Notes: generated by a model from the sequence alone, not told the origin. A DNA stretch of 64,000 nt from Rhodospirillales bacterium (GCA_016710335.1 JADJXQ010000002.1:186001-250000), one strand, 5' to 3'. Shown: positions 25,138-34,092, numbered from the stretch's first letter. Numbers and translations are program-made.

Positions 25138-26139
25138 TCACAGCCAAAGCAGGAGGCCGACGATGCCGGCTACCAGAACCGATAGCAAGAGCGCGGCGCC
25201 GACCTCCATCAGCCTATACCGCTCCAGCCAGAACTGCGGGCTCCGCGGCTTTGCGCGGTCGTCGAACTGGCCATGGGTGGCGTGCAGGCCCTCGACCGGG
25301 TTGAACAGGTTGTCGGGGCGGTCCGGCGCGATTTCCTTGTCGAGGAACTGCCCGTCCCAGGCCTTGCTGCTCATCATCCGGTCGAGCAGCCCCGGCCACA
25401 CACGTTGTCCCATGATCGCCTGCACCGACGACAAGCCGACCCAGTATTCGCGGCGCGGGTGATCGGCGGCGAAGGCAACGGCGCGGCCGGCGACCTCCGG
25501 CTGGAAGATCGGCGGAACCGGCTGCTGGCGCCTGCGGAACTTGTTCCGCGCCCACGAGAACTGCGGGGTGTTTAGCCCGGGCATGTGCACCATGGTGATT
25601 TGGATGGGGCTTCTCTCATGGAGCAACTCGGAGCGGAGCGAGTCGGTAAAGGCGCGGATCGCCGCCTTGGCGGCGCAGTAGGGCGCCTGCAGGGGGATCG
25701 ACCGGTAAGCCAGGGCCGAGCCGACTTGAACGATGGTGCCGCGGCCCCGCGCCTGCATGCGCCGCAGCGCGATCATCGTGCCGTACGCCGCGCCAAGGAA
25801 TGTCACCTCCATGACCCGGCGTACCTCCTCCGGCTTCAACTCAGCGATCGGGCCCAGAACCGTGACCATGGCGTTATTGACCCACACGTCGATAGGTCCC
25901 AACTCGGCCTCGATGGCGTCGGCGGCGCGGGCCAGCGCCTCGGGATCCGAGACATCGGCGGCGTGCGCGACCGCAGTGCCGCCGGCTGCGATTATCTCCT
26001 CCCTGGCGCTGTCGAGGCCGCGGCTGCTGCGCCCAATCAGGCCCAACCGGTCGCCCTGCCCAGCGAAGGTCAGCGCCGCCGCCCGCCCGGCGCCGGCCGA
26101 GGCTCCAGTAATAACGACAACCCGAGGCGAGCGCGCCAT
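25138..26139 (-). CDS. SDR-family oxidoreductase with C-terminal membrane anchor
   Basis: This is a classical short-chain dehydrogenase of 333 residues. It shows VVVITGASAGAGRAAAL (cofactor loop), VWVNNAMVTV, Ser in VQVGSALAYRSIPLQ, and catalytic YCAAK. A long C-terminal extension ends in a hydrophobic helix (about 315-333, LLLSVLVAGIVGLLLWL), suggesting membrane tethering. The substrate is unknown. The preceding region up to the ferritin-like gene (26140-26292) holds no convincing gene. Confidence 0.85.
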   Translation of the reverse strand: MARSPRVVVITGASAGAGRAAALTFAGQGDRLGLIGRSSRGLDSAREEIIAAGGTAVAHAADVSDPEALARAADAIEAELGPIDVWVNNAMVTVLGPIAELKPEEVRRVMEVTFLGAAYGTMIALRRMQARGRGTIVQVGSALAYRSIPLQAPYCAAKAAIRAFTDSLRSELLHERSPIQITMVHMPGLNTPQFSWARNKFRRRQQPVPPIFQPEVAGRAVAFAADHPRREYWVGLSSVQAIMGQRVWPGLLDRMMSSKAWDGQFLDKEIAPDRPDNLFNPVEGLHATHGQFDDRAKPRSPQFWLERYRLMEVGAALLLSVLVAGIVGLLLWL

Positions 26140-26292
26140 GATCAGCCTCCAAGTGGGAGAACGGCGCTCAACCAGTTGCGGTGAACAGCAGCCCAGAGCC
26201 GTAGGCGAGGATCCAGCCGCCCATGAGGTACGACGCCAAGCCGACCGACCGGTGCCGCCGCTAGCAAGTGCGACGGCGGTGGGCGAAACGGA

Positions 26293-26742
26293 TCAAGCCG
26301 CGGCGATTGTTTTTTCGATCCAATCACGGTGTCGGCGTTCATCGGCAAGGGCCGCCCGCACGACCGGCACCGCCGAGGCCGGCAGGTCGCTTCGTCCGGC
26401 AGCGCGCTCGTAGGCAGTATTGGTGTCGTCCTCGTTGGTCTTCATGGCCCGCAAAATGGCTTTGTCACCGAACACCTCGGCCAGCGCGACTTTACCGACG
26501 GTCAACATCTGCTTCATGTCAGGGCCGGAAGGCGGCTCCTGCCCAAGATCGCGTACGACCGCCGCCAACTCCTCGGTATGCCGGACATGATCGCTGCGGA
26601 ACGCGGTGAGTTCCCGCTTCCATGCAGCATTATCCAGTTTGTTGATAGCGGCTTCGTATGCCTGGATGGCGTCGTGGTCGAGCTTGATAAGGTCGTTGAA
26701 CAAAGCAGCTACATCACTTTCGGTTCCGATCGTAGTCGGCAT
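26293..26742 (-). CDS. PA2169/DUF2383-type four-helix ferritin-like protein
   Basis: This protein of about 149 residues opens with ALFNDLIKLDHDAIQAYEAAI, where the Asp/Glu/His pattern is typical of ferritin-like bundles. It continues with FRSDHVRHTEELAAVV and ends with ALADERRHRDWIEKTI, which supplies the second set of Glu/His ligands. Its function is unknown; relatives are stress-associated. The ATG at 26742 follows a strong GGGAGGGAGAAGG site, so the upstream in-frame residues are excluded. It is a second ferritin-like gene within 4 kb of the DUF892 gene. Confidence 0.82.
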   Translation of the reverse strand: MPTTIGTESDVAALFNDLIKLDHDAIQAYEAAINKLDNAAWKRELTAFRSDHVRHTEELAAVVRDLGQEPPSGPDMKQMLTVGKVALAEVFGDKAILRAMKTNEDDTNTAYERAAGRSDLPASAVPVVRAALADERRHRDWIEKTIAAA

Positions 26743-26834
26743 GCCTTCTCCCTCCCACTGGCTCCGCTCAAGAGAAAGCGCGTGCCGTCGATCAGCCGCC
26801 GGCACGCACCTCCAGTCATCCTGTAGAGCTTGTT

Positions 26835-27437
26835 CTACTGGCCGCCGCCGCCGCCGCCGCCGGCTCCGCCGCCGCCAGCACCACCACCGCCGGCCCCGCC
26901 AGCACCACCGCCAGCTCCGCCACCGGCCCCTGCGCCGCCGCTTCCAGAACCGCCGCCAGCTCCGGCGCCACCGCTACCCGCTCCTCCGGCGCCACCGCTT
27001 CCAGAACCACCGCCAGCTCCGGCGCCACCGCTGCCCGATCCTCCGGCGCCCGAACCGGCACCACCCGCGCTGCCACCGCCACCCGCGCCGCCGCTGCCCG
27101 CGGCGCCGCCGGTGCCAGCATCACCCGCGGCACCGCCGGATCCGCCAGTACCGCCGGCGCCCGTGCCGCCGCTTCCAGAACCGCCGCCGGCGCCCGTTCC
27201 GCCGCCGGTGCCGGCGCTACCTGCCCCGGCTCCCGTTCCGGTCCCAGGGCCGGCTCCGCTGGAATCGCTGCTTCCCGTGCGGTCAGCCCAGCACGGTTTG
27301 CCGTCTGCCGTCACGCCCTGGGTCTCGCCCGGCGCTATCTTGCATGGGCTATCCGCCGTCTGGGCGCCAACGGGATACGAAGCCATCATCAGGCCGGTTA
27401 CCAAGCCGATTGCCGTCAAGGTCGCTTGTGCACGCAT
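26835..27437 (-). CDS. Secreted glycine-rich low-complexity protein
   Basis: This protein of about 200 residues has a clear signal peptide (MRAQATLTAIGLVTGLMMA, cleavage after VGAQ). A short region with two cysteines follows (SPCKIAPGETQGVTADGKPCW). About 135 residues are then almost only Gly, Ser, Ala and Thr. The tail is encoded by imperfect GGC/GCC/AGC repeats. The TAGGAGGAG site before 27437 supports the start. It could be a structural or envelope-associated protein; no domain beyond the repeats is recognisable. The opposite strand carries a long proline-rich open frame that is a composition artefact. Confidence 0.7.
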   Translation of the reverse strand: MRAQATLTAIGLVTGLMMASYPVGAQTADSPCKIAPGETQGVTADGKPCWADRTGSSDSSGAGPGTGTGAGAGSAGTGGGTGAGGGSGSGGTGAGGTGGSGGAAGDAGTGGAAGSGGAGGGGSAGGAGSGAGGSGSGGAGAGGGSGSGGAGGAGSGGAGAGGGSGSGGAGAGGGAGGGAGGAGGGGAGGGGAGGGGGGGQ

Positions 27438-27574
27438 CTCCAGTCTCCTCCTAAAAATCGCCACGTCAGGGCGCGTATCGATTTCAACTGCGGATCATCG
27501 CCGCCATTGGCGAGAGAACTCCGACGCAAGCGATTAGTTCCAGCGGGCGGAGGCGACGGCCGCCAGTCGTGCGA

Positions 27575-28378
27575 TCATCCGCCCTCGCGAAACGCCGGAT
27601 AGAGGAGCATGCCGCCGTCGACCACCAGAGAATGGCCGGTGACGTAGTCGCTCGCGTCCGACGCGAGCCACACCACCGCCCGTGCGACATCCTCGGCGTC
27701 GCCGATGCGCCCGTAGGGGATGAGCTTGAGAAGTTGTTGCTCCGCGTCCTCGGTCTCCCAAGCATCGCGGTTGATGTCGGTCCGGATGGCGCCGGGTGCG
27801 ACGGCATTGACGCGGATGCGGTGCGGCGCCAACTCCTGGGCAAGGGTCTCCACCAGCATGCGCACGCCTCCCTTGGAGGCCGCATAATTGGCGCGGCATG
27901 CCCACGGTATCTGCTGATGCACCGAACTCATGCAGATGATGTTGCCGGTCGCCCTCGATCCAGACTCATCAACTCCACGCCGGCAGAATTCCCGCGCGGC
28001 TTCCCGGGCGCAGAGGAACTGGCCGGTGAGGTTGACGGCGATGACCCTGCTCCAGTCCTGGAGCGACATGTCGATGAACGGCACGTCGATCTGGATGCCC
28101 GCGTTGTTAACGAGGATGTGTACAGTGCCGAAGCGCTCGCGCACCTCGTCGAACAGGGCGAGCACTTGGTCTTCGTCGCTCACGTCGGCGCGGATGACCG
28201 CGGCTCGCCCACCGGAATCACGGATCCTGCGGCCGGTCTCCTCTCCCCCGCCGGCATCGCTGCGGTAAATCACCGCCACCGTAGCGCCGGCTTCCGCCAG
28301 ACCCAGAGCGCACGCGGCGCCGATGCCTGAGCTTCCGCCGGTAACGATGGCGATCCGATGAGCTAAAGGTGCATCCAT
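27575..28378 (-). CDS. SDR-family oxidoreductase, glucose-1-dehydrogenase-like
   Basis: This is a classical SDR of 267 residues. It shows AIVTGGSSGIGAACALGLAE, ILVNNAGIQ, catalytic Ser in ICMSSVHQQIP, and YAASKGGVRMLVETLA with the Tyr and Lys. The C-terminal GHSLVVDGGMLLYP is the usual substrate-loop end. The SSVHQ and YAASKGG pattern is like glucose 1-dehydrogenases, but specificity cannot be assigned. It stands alone between the glycine-rich protein and the rhodopsin-transducer-like gene. Confidence 0.87.
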   Translation of the reverse strand: MDAPLAHRIAIVTGGSSGIGAACALGLAEAGATVAVIYRSDAGGGEETGRRIRDSGGRAAVIRADVSDEDQVLALFDEVRERFGTVHILVNNAGIQIDVPFIDMSLQDWSRVIAVNLTGQFLCAREAAREFCRRGVDESGSRATGNIICMSSVHQQIPWACRANYAASKGGVRMLVETLAQELAPHRIRVNAVAPGAIRTDINRDAWETEDAEQQLLKLIPYGRIGDAEDVARAVVWLASDASDYVTGHSLVVDGGMLLYPAFREGG

Positions 28379-28462
28379 GAGTGCTCCTTCGACATCCAGC
28401 GAATAATTCGACGGAGGATACGACCGCGCAGACGGATCCGACAGATCATGCCGTCCCGCGGT

Positions 28463-28840
28463 CTAATCTCCGCCATATGCGATCGTCGAGAGCAGCGCCA
28501 ACTCGCTCTGCCGCGAGTCAAGGCGAGTGTGCTGGACGACGATGGGCTGATCGCTCTCGATCACCGAAGCGTAGTCGGTGTCCCGCGGCACCGGTTCCGG
28601 GTCCTCGAGGTCGTTGAAGCGGACGTGAAGGGTGCGCCGCGCCGCCACCCGCAGCCGGTACGGGCCCGCCGGCTCCCGGTCAGTGAAGTAGACGGTGATC
28701 GCCACGTTGGCCGTGGCGTCGCTGGCGTTGAGGATGCAGGCGGTCTCGTGGCTCGTCATCGGTCCTTCCGGACCGGTGCTGCCGGACGGGATGTAGCCCT
28801 CCGCGATCGCCCACCGCCGCCGACCTATCGGCTCCGTCAT
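28463..28840 (-). CDS. Sensory rhodopsin transducer-like protein (ASRT family)
   Basis: This is a 125-residue soluble beta-rich protein that matches the Anabaena sensory rhodopsin transducer family along its whole length. Blocks include RRWAIAEGYIPSGSTGPEG, then SHETACILNASD, GPYRLRVAARRTLHVRFNDL and PIVVQHTRLDSRQSELALLS. In Anabaena the protein binds the cytoplasmic face of the rhodopsin and may act on DNA or carbohydrate. No rhodopsin gene is in this window, so it is an orphan here, and many homologues occur without one. Its ATG overlaps the stop of the truncated FAD/Fe-S gene. Confidence 0.85.
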   Translation of the reverse strand: MTEPIGRRRWAIAEGYIPSGSTGPEGPMTSHETACILNASDATANVAITVYFTDREPAGPYRLRVAARRTLHVRFNDLEDPEPVPRDTDYASVIESDQPIVVQHTRLDSRQSELALLSTIAYGGD

Positions 28841-29177
28841 CGCCGCTCTCCTTTTTGTCCCGTCAGATCGAGCACTTCGGCAAGGTCGATGGCGCGGCGG
28901 GTCTTCGCCTGGGCGATCTGCTCGCGGCAGCTATAGCCATCGTAAATGATCAGGCAATCCTCTGCCGCCGCCCGCACCGCCGGCAGCAGCACCCGCTCCC
29001 CGGCCTTCATCGACACGTCATAGTGCTCCTTTTCGAAGCCGAACGACCAGGCCATCCCGCAGCAGCCGGAGTCGAGCATCCAACAGCTGGGTCGCTGCCG
29101 ATCCGCTTCCGGCGCGTCGGTTGGCGCCACGAAGACGCTGACCTCAAGGCGCTCGACGGGCGTCGCCTGCGGCACCG
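28837..29177 (-). pseudogene. C-terminal remnant of an FAD/Fe-S oxidoreductase
   Basis: The last about 70 codons read LDSGCCGMAWSFG, then FEKEHYDVSMKAGERVLLP and CLIIYDGYSCREQI. This is the CCG-domain end of YdiJ/glycolate-oxidase-like FAD and 4Fe-4S proteins. The rest of that 900-1000-residue protein is absent: upstream, the frame runs into unrelated sequence antiparallel in character to the ThDP gene. The stop still overlaps the ATG of the transducer-like gene (ATGA), as if an ancestral operon had been cut. It could be a small translated fragment, but I see no good ribosome binding site. Confidence 0.6.
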
Positions 29178-30983
29178 CTAGGAGTCCTCGGAGCGGCCGC
29201 TGGTCGGCAGAACCCGATGCCTCATCTGGGTGACGCTTTGCTTGATGATGCCGCTCTGGTCCGGGTCGCCCTTGACCAGCGCCGTCAGGTACGACTTGGC
29301 CTGACTGAAGGTGATGTGTGGCGGCAGCGGTGGCACGTTGGCGTCGGTCAGGAATTCGATGACCACCGGCCGGTCGGCGGCCAACGCCTGCTTCCAGCCC
29401 TCCTCGATCTGCTCCGGCGTCTCCACGCGGATGCCTCTGAACCCCATCAGTTCGCCGTACGCGGCGTACGGAAAATCGATGACGTCCTGGGCGGCCTCGA
29501 ACTTGGGATCGCCCGCAAGCGCCCGCTGCTCCCAGGTCACCTGGTTGAGGTCGTGGTTGACCAGCACCATCACGATGAAGGTGGGGTTGGACCAGCGCCG
29601 CCAGTACTGCTTGATGGTGACCAGCTCGGCGCTGCCGTTCATCTGCATCGCGCCGTCGCCGACCATAGCCAGAACCGGCCGGTCTGGATAGGCCATCTTG
29701 GCGGCAATGGCGTAGGGCACGCCGCTCCCCATGGTGGCGAGCTTGCCCGAAAGACTGCCCATCATGCCGCGCTGGATCTTGATGTTGCGGGCATACCAGT
29801 TGGTGTGCGAGCCGGAGTCGCCGCAGAGAATGACGTTCGACGGCAGCAGCCGCGACAACTCGGAGAACACCCGTTGCGGATTGATCGGGTTGGCCGGCTC
29901 CATCGCCTTGGCATCGACCTCCCGCCACCACTCGGCGACGCCATCCTCGACCGACTTGCGCCACTTCCCGTGCTCCTTCGGTTTGAGGAGCGGGAGCAGC
30001 CGGCGCAGCGTCGATGCGCTGTCGCCGACGAGGTTGACCTCGGTGGGATAGCGGATCTCGAAGTTGCGTGGCGAGATATCGATCTGAACTGCGCGCGCCT
30101 GCCCCTCCTTGGGGAGGAACTCAACGTACGGGAAGGTGGTGCCGACCATCAGCAACGTGTCGCAGCCGTCCATCAACTCGTAGCTCGGGCGCGTGCCGAG
30201 GAGGCCGATGGAGCCGGTGACGAACGGCAGGTCGTCGGGCAGCGCCGCCTTGCCGAGGAGCGCCTTGGCGACGCCTGCACCAAGGGCACTGGCCACCTGG
30301 ATGACCTCGTCGGTCGCCCCCAATGCTCCGGCGCCGACCAGGATTGCGACCTTCTCGCCTTCGTTCAGCACTCGCGCGGCAGCCTGCAGATCATCGTCGC
30401 TCGGACACAGATGACGGCGGGCGTGGCCGATGCCGGAGTAGACGTTGCCGTGGGCGTGGGGCGGCGACGGAACTGCGTCCATCTCCTGCACGTCGTTGGG
30501 GACGATGATGCAGGTGATCGTGCGCTCGGCGGCGGCTATGCGGATCGCCCGGTCGACCACGTGGCGCACCTGGGCGGGATTGACGATGGTCTCGACGTAG
30601 GCGGAAGCGACGTCCTTGAACAGGCTCTGGAGATCCACTTCCTGCTGATAGTCGCTGCCAAGCGACGAGGACGCCTGCTGCCCAACCAAAGCTACGACCG
30701 GCATGTGATCCATCTTGGCGTCGTAAAGGCCGTTGAGCAGGTGCACGGCGCCGGGTCCCGAGGTCGCCATGCACATGCCGACTTCGCCGGTGAATTTCGC
30801 GTGCGCTCCAGCCATGAACGCCGACATTTCCTCGTGGCGCACCCGGATGTAGTCGAACGTGTCCTTCATCCGCGCCATCGCGCCCATCAGGCCGTTGATG
30901 CCGTCGCCAGGATAGCCGTAGATGCGCTTGATGCCCCAGTCGGAGATGCGCTGGAGAATGAAGTCGCCAACGGTCGCGCTCAT
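29178..30983 (-). CDS. ThDP-dependent enzyme, pyruvate oxidase / acetolactate synthase-like
   Basis: This thiamine-diphosphate enzyme of about 601 residues begins MSATVGDFILQRISDWGIKR. Cofactor motifs are the activating Glu in VRHEEMSAFMA, GDGAMQMNGSAELVTIKQY (Mg/ThDP loop) and NHDLNQVTWEQR. The middle domain has NEGEKVAILVGAGALGATDE. The pattern fits PoxB-type pyruvate oxidases, which decarboxylate pyruvate at the membrane, better than acetolactate synthase, and no small subunit is adjacent. The ATG at 30983 has an AGGAGAGAGG site. The truncated oxidoreductase follows directly. Confidence 0.85.
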   Translation of the reverse strand: MSATVGDFILQRISDWGIKRIYGYPGDGINGLMGAMARMKDTFDYIRVRHEEMSAFMAGAHAKFTGEVGMCMATSGPGAVHLLNGLYDAKMDHMPVVALVGQQASSSLGSDYQQEVDLQSLFKDVASAYVETIVNPAQVRHVVDRAIRIAAAERTITCIIVPNDVQEMDAVPSPPHAHGNVYSGIGHARRHLCPSDDDLQAAARVLNEGEKVAILVGAGALGATDEVIQVASALGAGVAKALLGKAALPDDLPFVTGSIGLLGTRPSYELMDGCDTLLMVGTTFPYVEFLPKEGQARAVQIDISPRNFEIRYPTEVNLVGDSASTLRRLLPLLKPKEHGKWRKSVEDGVAEWWREVDAKAMEPANPINPQRVFSELSRLLPSNVILCGDSGSHTNWYARNIKIQRGMMGSLSGKLATMGSGVPYAIAAKMAYPDRPVLAMVGDGAMQMNGSAELVTIKQYWRRWSNPTFIVMVLVNHDLNQVTWEQRALAGDPKFEAAQDVIDFPYAAYGELMGFRGIRVETPEQIEEGWKQALAADRPVVIEFLTDANVPPLPPHITFSQAKSYLTALVKGDPDQSGIIKQSVTQMRHRVLPTSGRSEDS

Positions 30984-31173
30984 GGCCTCTCTCCTGACAA
31001 GAGTCACCTGGAAGCTCGACGTTAACAAGTTCACCCGGCGCGGGAACTAAACTGGGTTAAGCCGATCTGTAATTCATGCCTCGCGGCCGCCTGCCAGGCT
31101 TTACGACGGCTCGCACGGACACCACGTTCAGGAAACCAGAGAAGAGAACGCGCCAGGGGAGAGAGCGGCCACC

Positions 31174-32613
31174 ATGCCTGACTATCCGGACACACAACTC
31201 TTGATCGACGGCCAGTGGCGGGACGGTGCCGACGGACGCACCCTGCCCGTCGTCGACCCTGCCACCGAGGACACCATCGGCACCGTCGCTCACGCAGAGA
31301 CGCCGGATTTGGACGACGCCCTGGCGGCGGCGGACAAGGCGTTCAAGGTGTGGAGCGCAACGCCGGCCGTCGAACGATCCAAGGTGATGCACTGCGCTGC
31401 CGACCTGCTGCGCGAGCGCGCCCGCGACATCGGCTGGATCTTGACGCGCGAGCAGGGTAAGCCGCTCGCCGAGGCGGTCGGCGAGACTATGTCAGCCGCT
31501 GACATGATCGACTGGTGCGCGGAGGAATCGCGCCGCACCTACGGCTGGGTTATCCCGGCCCGCGCGCCAGGAGTGGTGCAGATGGCCATCAAGCAGCCGG
31601 TTGGCGCGGTCGCGGCGTTTACCCCGTGGAACTTCCCGATCAACCAGGTTGTGCGCAAAGTGGGCGCGGCGCTGGCGGCTGGCTGCTCGATCATCGTCAA
31701 GGCGGCGGAGGAGACGCCGGCGAGCGCAGCAGCTCTCATCCGCGCCTTCGCCGACGCCGGCCTTCCGCCGGGCGTCGTCAATCTGGTCTACGGCGTGCCG
31801 GCGGAGATTTCGGAGTACCTGATTCCGCACCCGCTGATCCGCAAGATCTCGTTTACCGGCTCGACCGCGGTCGGCAAACAGTTGGCGTCGCTGGCCGGCC
31901 AGCACATGAAACGCTCGACCATGGAACTCGGCGGTCACGCCCCGGCGATCGTCTGCGACGACGCCGACGTCGGCAAGGCCGTCAAGCTGCTCGCTTCCCT
32001 CAAGTACCTCAACGCAGGTCAGGCCTGCATCGCGCCGACCCGGCTAATGGTCCAAGATTCGGTGTACGATCGGTTCCTTGACGGTTTTGTCGCTGCGGCC
32101 GGCAAGATCAAGGTCGGCAACGGCCTCGACGATGGCGTCCGCATGGGGCCGCTCGCCAACGATAGACGCATCGCGGCGCTGGAAGCATTGATCAAGGATG
32201 CCGTCGAAAGCGGCGGCCGCCTCGCCGCCGGCGGCCAACGCATCGGCAACAAGGGCTACTTTTTCCAGCCGACGGTGCTCGCCGAGGTCCCAACGACCGC
32301 CCGGATCATGATCGAGGAGCCGTTTGGTCCGGTCGCCATCGTCAATCGTTTCGCAACGCTGGACGATGCCGTCGCCGAGGGCAACCGCCTGACCCTCGGC
32401 CTCGCCGCCTACGCCTTCACCGGCTCCAACGCGACGGCGCAGGCGTTGGCGGCGAGCGTCGAGGCGGGGATGATCAGCATCAATCACTTCGGCCTGGCGA
32501 CGCCGGAAGCGCCGTTCGGCGGAGTCAAGGATTCGGGCTACGGCAGCGAGGGCGGCGCCGATGCGATTGAACCCTATCTGGTCACCAAGTTCGTCTCCAA
32601 CGCGGCGCGCTGA
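31174..32613 (+). CDS. NAD(P)-dependent aldehyde dehydrogenase, succinate-semialdehyde type
   Basis: This is an aldehyde dehydrogenase of 479 residues. It shows AAFTPWNFPINQVVRKVGAAL (cofactor entry), FTGSTAVGKQLASLA, the general base in TMELGGHAPAIV and the nucleophile in YLNAGQACIAPTR. The C-terminal EAPFGGVKDSGYGSEGG is typical of the succinate-semialdehyde/aldehyde group. It would oxidise a semialdehyde to an acid with NAD(P). It is divergent from the ThDP enzyme, and nothing nearby fixes its substrate. Confidence 0.88.
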   Translation: MPDYPDTQLLIDGQWRDGADGRTLPVVDPATEDTIGTVAHAETPDLDDALAAADKAFKVWSATPAVERSKVMHCAADLLRERARDIGWILTREQGKPLAEAVGETMSAADMIDWCAEESRRTYGWVIPARAPGVVQMAIKQPVGAVAAFTPWNFPINQVVRKVGAALAAGCSIIVKAAEETPASAAALIRAFADAGLPPGVVNLVYGVPAEISEYLIPHPLIRKISFTGSTAVGKQLASLAGQHMKRSTMELGGHAPAIVCDDADVGKAVKLLASLKYLNAGQACIAPTRLMVQDSVYDRFLDGFVAAAGKIKVGNGLDDGVRMGPLANDRRIAALEALIKDAVESGGRLAAGGQRIGNKGYFFQPTVLAEVPTTARIMIEEPFGPVAIVNRFATLDDAVAEGNRLTLGLAAYAFTGSNATAQALAASVEAGMISINHFGLATPEAPFGGVKDSGYGSEGGADAIEPYLVTKFVSNAAR

Positions 32614-32729
32614 AATCGATGCGGCGCCATTCCCTCGCTTAGCCTATCCTGCGGCCTAACTTATGTTAGGGCGGACGGCAGATGCCGCTTCTATACAACC
32701 CATTGATCAGTCAAATCGGGAGGCCACTG

Positions 32730-33294
32730 ATGCCAACATTCGCGCAGCGCAATCTACTTAGTGCGGCGGCGCTGATCGCCGTTTCCGCGATTCTGGTCGG
32801 CCCGGCGGCGGCCCAGGATGCGCAAAAGAAGAGCGCCGACCCGTCGCCTCGTTACGCCGTCACCGAACTGATGAACGCCGACGGCGAGCGTCGGCGCTGT
32901 CACCTTGAACGAACCGGTCCAGGGCCAGGGCGTCGTCGTCGAGGCAGCCCTCGTCAACCTCCCGATGGGAACGCACGCCATTCACATCCACGAAATCGGC
33001 AAATGCGACCCGCCTGATTTCAAGAGCGCCGGCGGCCATTTCAACCCGGATAACAAGAAGCATGGCATCATGAGCGAGCATGGCATGCACGCGGGCGACC
33101 TGCCCAACATCCACGTTCCCTCGACCGGCGATCTACAGGTCGAAATGTTCGCTATGAATTTGAAGCTGGATGGCGCTCTTTTCGACGACGACGGCGCTTC
33201 CGTCGTCATCCACCAGAACGGCGATGACTATGAAACCGATCCAGCCGGCGACGCCGGGCCGCGGTTGGCGTGCGGCGTGATCGGCAAGAAGTAA
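32730..33294 (+). pseudogene. sodC: Cu/Zn superoxide dismutase with a one-base frameshift
   Basis: This is a periplasmic Cu/Zn superoxide dismutase in two frames. The first part has a signal peptide (MPTFAQRNLLSAAALIAVSA, cleavage after AAAQ) and a GGGAGG site. The second frame carries the enzyme core: copper ligands in GTHAIHIHEIGKCDPPDF, the GGHFNPDNKKHG and HGMHAGDLPNIHV zinc loop, VVIHQNGDDYETDPAGDAG, and the disulfide Cys pair. The frames meet at 32883-32889, where removing one base from GGCGAGCGTC restores ...NADGSVGAVTLNEPV. A repaired protein would have about 187 residues, normal for SodC. It may be a sequencing error or a recent loss. Confidence 0.82.
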
Positions 33295-33362
33295 TCGTTC
33301 TACGGCATGCGGGGAAGGTAGCGAAGGCCGTCGGTTGTCGCAATTCAGCGCCAGAGGCTCAC

Positions 33363-33632
33363 ATGCTCGAACATTCGATAGACCGGGCGACCGGCCGATG
33401 GCGTCGGCGCTTGTTTCTGCTATGGATCGTTCTGACGGTGGCGGTGGCGGTTTACGTCGCGGTATTCGCTCCATTCGCTTCCTGGTTCCGGGACGACATG
33501 TGGATGGTGGGCGTCGTCGTGCCGCCGCTGATGATTATTTTGCTCGGAACCGGGCTCCTGTGGCTGCTGTGGCTAGCGACTGCCTCCAGTCGATCGAGCG
33601 GTGACCAAGGTTCCAGCGTTAACAACCGATAG
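33363..33632 (+). CDS. Small two-helix membrane protein
   Basis: This is a hypothetical protein of 89 residues. A basic N-terminus precedes a first hydrophobic helix (RRRLFLLWIVLTVAVAVYVA) and a short WFRDDMWM loop. A second helix follows (MIILLGTGLLWLLWLA), then a polar Ser-rich tail. No family is recognised. It lies between sodC and the OsmC-like gene on the same strand, which suggests but does not prove an envelope-stress role. A weak AGAGGC precedes the ATG. Confidence 0.5.
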   Translation: MLEHSIDRATGRWRRRLFLLWIVLTVAVAVYVAVFAPFASWFRDDMWMVGVVVPPLMIILLGTGLLWLLWLATASSRSSGDQGSSVNNR

Positions 33633-33657
33633 CAACTGAAAGTTAGGGAGTGTTCTT

Positions 33658-34092
33658 ATGAAGACCAGCAACGCCAGAGCGGAATGGAAAGGTGATCTGA
33701 AGGCGGGCGAAGGCAGCGTCGCCCTCGGCAGCGGCGCCTTTGAAGGCAAGTACTCGTTTACCTCGCGGTTCGAGCAGGGTGCCGGGACCAATCCGGAAGA
33801 GTTGATCGCCGCTGCCCATGCCGGCTGTTTTTCCATGGCGCTCGCTCATGGATTGACTACCGCCGGCGTCGAGCCGCAGCGTGTCGCGACGACGGCGAAG
33901 GTTCGCCTTGAAAAGGTGGAAGGCGGCTTCGAAATCCCTTGGATCGAGTTGGAGACGGAAGTGACGGCGTCCGGGCTCGACGAGACGACCCTGCGGCAGC
34001 AGGCGGAGACGGCGAAGCACGGTTGCCCGGTGTCCAAGGCACTGGCCGGTCCGGAGATCCGGCTGACGTCGGTGCGCCTCGTCGGCGGCTGA
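33658..34092 (+). CDS. OsmC-family peroxiredoxin
   Basis: This is an OsmC/Ohr-type peroxiredoxin of 144 residues. It carries the conserved Glu in GTNPEELIAAAHAGCFSMAL and the two catalytic cysteines: the first in AGCFSMAL, the second in AKHGCPVSKAL. It would reduce organic hydroperoxides with a dihydrolipoyl or thiol donor. The arrangement is closer to OsmC than Ohr. Its neighbours sodC and the NDUFA9-like gene are co-directional. Confidence 0.88.
   Translation: MKTSNARAEWKGDLKAGEGSVALGSGAFEGKYSFTSRFEQGAGTNPEELIAAAHAGCFSMALAHGLTTAGVEPQRVATTAKVRLEKVEGGFEIPWIELETEVTASGLDETTLRQQAETAKHGCPVSKALAGPEIRLTSVRLVGG

Noticed and set aside
26168..26224. Short hydrophobic minus-strand frame (GGWILAYGSGLLFTATG)
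   Set aside because: It could be the tail of a lost membrane protein, but it is 18 residues long with no ribosome binding site, and nothing upstream in frame continues it.
26830..27537. Long plus-strand open frame encoding an almost pure Pro/Ala protein
   Set aside because: It is the antisense of the glycine-rich secreted protein (GGC/GCC repeats read backwards). It lacks a signal peptide and good ribosome binding site, whereas the minus-strand gene has both.
32655..32670. Small dyad CCTAAC-N4-GTTAGG between the aldehyde dehydrogenase and sodC
   Set aside because: Six-base arms without a T-run or known consensus are too weak to call an operator or terminator.
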